Below, piece after piece: positions 4,810 to 5,755 of a DNA stretch of 5,755 nt. The translations under genes and the position numbers were made by a program. The DNA comes from Geopsychrobacter sp. (GTDB taxonomy: Bacteria; Desulfobacterota; Desulfuromonadia; Desulfuromonadales; Geopsychrobacteraceae), in assembly GCA_030620915.1 (NCBI GenBank), contig JAUXIR010000125.1, forward strand, positions 1-5,755, read 5' to 3'. Position 1 is the first letter of the stretch. The number at the start of each line of letters is the position of its first letter. The notes under the pieces are model-generated. The model did not search any database. It worked only from the letters and a program-made list of their open reading frames with translations, and was not told the origin of the DNA.

Positions 4810-5755
4810 CTATTTCACCTCAGGTAACAGGCCTTCCAGTTGCGGCTCAAATATCTTCCAGACCCTTGTCTGCAGCTGAGCCATGAATTCAGGGGAAGTG
4901 ATATTGGGCAGGTTGATGTGCGGATTCGGGTTTTCAACCACTTCGGCCGGCAGGCAGAACTCCGCCTTGCTGTAGCCCTGCCGCAGCTCCAGTGCCAGGC
5001 CGCGCAAAAATGCCTTGCGAACCGCGGCACGGATCGCTTCAGCTGTGATCTCCAGGTCGAACTCGCTCTTCAGACAAGCCACCACCATTTCCGTGCCGAT
5101 CCCTTTGGCGATATCGAAGAATTTGCACAGCCCGATCATATCGAAACCGACGATATGCAGTTTGTCCTCGGTAATCCCCTTGACCCAGGAGTCGACATCC
5201 GACTTCCCCTCACGGGTGAGCAGACCGTAGGTGCCCATCGACATGTGGCCCCCGGCGATGGCCCAGGCGTAACCGGGGTTGGTCTCCGGCTGATAGGCTG
5301 CGATCTCCAGACCCTTGACATGATAGGCGTAGGCGGTCTCGCCCAGACTTTCGGAGAGGCGCATGGAACCCTTGCCGATCTCCGGCAACTGCCCTTCACC
5401 TGCCTGGATGATCAGCTCACGAATCTTTTCATAATCACCGAAGGTCGCGCCGTTCAGGATCGGCCTTTCGGGATGCCGCTCGTTATAGGCGAGCGCATAG
5501 GAGATGGTCACTCCGAGCGAGATGGAATCCATGCCGTAATTGTCGCCGAGTTGAATCAGGCGGGCCGCCTGCCCGGCATCGTGAATCCCGAGGTTGGTGC
5601 CGAGCAGGTTGAGCGGCTCGTAATCGAACTTGGCGATGAACTCTCCCTTGCTGCCATCGGCTCTCTTCTCGGAGATGTTGTTGTGACAGGTGATACCGCA
5701 GCGGAAACAGGCTTGCGATTTGATGTCGTACTTGGGCTCGACATTCTCGCGCAAC
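4810..5755 (-). CDS. Divergent AOR-family oxidoreductase, C-terminal part (gene continues past the right edge)
   Basis: The frame is open from the right edge to the TAG at 4812-4810, giving 314 residues of the cluster/C-terminal domains of an AOR-family protein. The N-terminal pterin domain lies outside the window. A TTG at 5754 is an internal codon, not the start. Numbering from that codon, the cluster motif CFRCGITC is at 16-23, DYE at 44-46 replaces GPEYE with its Glu kept, DNYGMD at 71-76 and DMIGLC at 205-210 are both intact pterin-binding motifs, and C210 is the fourth cluster ligand. HVKGLEIAAY at 145-154 is typical. In contrast, the stretch that normally holds the proposed catalytic His (GxCHLR) reads AGGHMSMGTYG at 167-177, so the His is missing or displaced. 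The C-terminus also lacks the WDxxGIP segment seen in its neighbour. It is first visible in an operon with the complete AOR and Fe-S genes. It may be a separate enzyme or a partner subunit. Confidence 0.9.
   Translation of the reverse strand, partial: LRENVEPKYDIKSQACFRCGITCHNNISEKRADGSKGEFIAKFDYEPLNLLGTNLGIHDAGQAARLIQLGDNYGMDSISLGVTISYALAYNERHPERPILNGATFGDYEKIRELIIQAGEGQLPEIGKGSMRLSESLGETAYAYHVKGLEIAAYQPETNPGYAWAIAGGHMSMGTYGLLTREGKSDVDSWVKGITEDKLHIVGFDMIGLCKFFDIAKGIGTEMVVACLKSEFDLEITAEAIRAAVRKAFLRGLALELRQGYSKAEFCLPAEVVENPNPHINLPNITSPEFMAQLQTRVWKIFEPQLEGLLPEVK

Noticed and set aside
1..5755. CRISPR arrays, tRNA or rRNA genes, intact transposases
   Set aside because: Searched by eye on both strands. 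No regular repeat-spacer array, no cloverleaf-like segment and no transposase frame was seen.

Overview
The window looks like chromosomal DNA from an anaerobic bacterium, probably a Desulfuromonas/Geobacter/Pelobacter-type member of the former Deltaproteobacteria. This rests on the tungsten/molybdenum aldehyde ferredoxin oxidoreductase (AOR) family genes, the Cys-rich polyferredoxin and the moderately high GC. It is inference from gene content, not from a marker gene.

Left part (1-620): worn accessory DNA. The C-terminal repeat of an EamA/DMT-type transporter reads rightward to 352, but its frame is closed by an in-frame TAA at 8-10, next to the window edge. From 353 to 620 the sequence is more AT-rich and has no intact gene. 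It does hold, on the minus strand, a 34-codon piece (476-580) that matches the extreme C-terminus of NhaA-type Na+/H+ antiporters. The match stops exactly at an 11-bp sequence, TGGTGTCCACT, repeated directly 34 bp further on (577-587 and 611-621). These repeats look like the end of a lost insertion sequence.

Middle (620-2450): a divergent regulator/transporter pair. A BetI-like TetR repressor gene (minus, 620-1264) faces away from a complete 302-residue EamA/DMT transporter gene (plus, 1411-2319). The 146-bp gap holds a good sigma70-type promoter (TTGACG, 17 bp, TATAGT) for the transporter and an overlapping opposed promoter for tetR. An 18-bp imperfect palindrome centred on ATACGTAT covers the transporter -10 and the tetR -35, so one repressor dimer could switch off both genes. 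The transporter ends in a strong intrinsic terminator with a 15-bp perfect stem, which also separates it from the convergent operon.

Right part (2450-5755): a minus-strand operon read from right to left. It contains the C-terminal half of a divergent AOR-family protein (running off the right edge), then a complete 589-residue AOR-family catalytic subunit, then a ferredoxin-like subunit with four [4Fe-4S] motifs. Spacing is tight (47 bp, then 12 bp, with the last ribosome-binding site overlapping the upstream stop codon). The likely picture is one or two tungstopterin oxidoreductases passing electrons through their own [4Fe-4S] cluster to a shared polyferredoxin subunit. The two AOR paralogues differ at residues considered important for pterin binding or catalysis, which is the most interesting feature here. 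No flavin/NAD subunit is visible.
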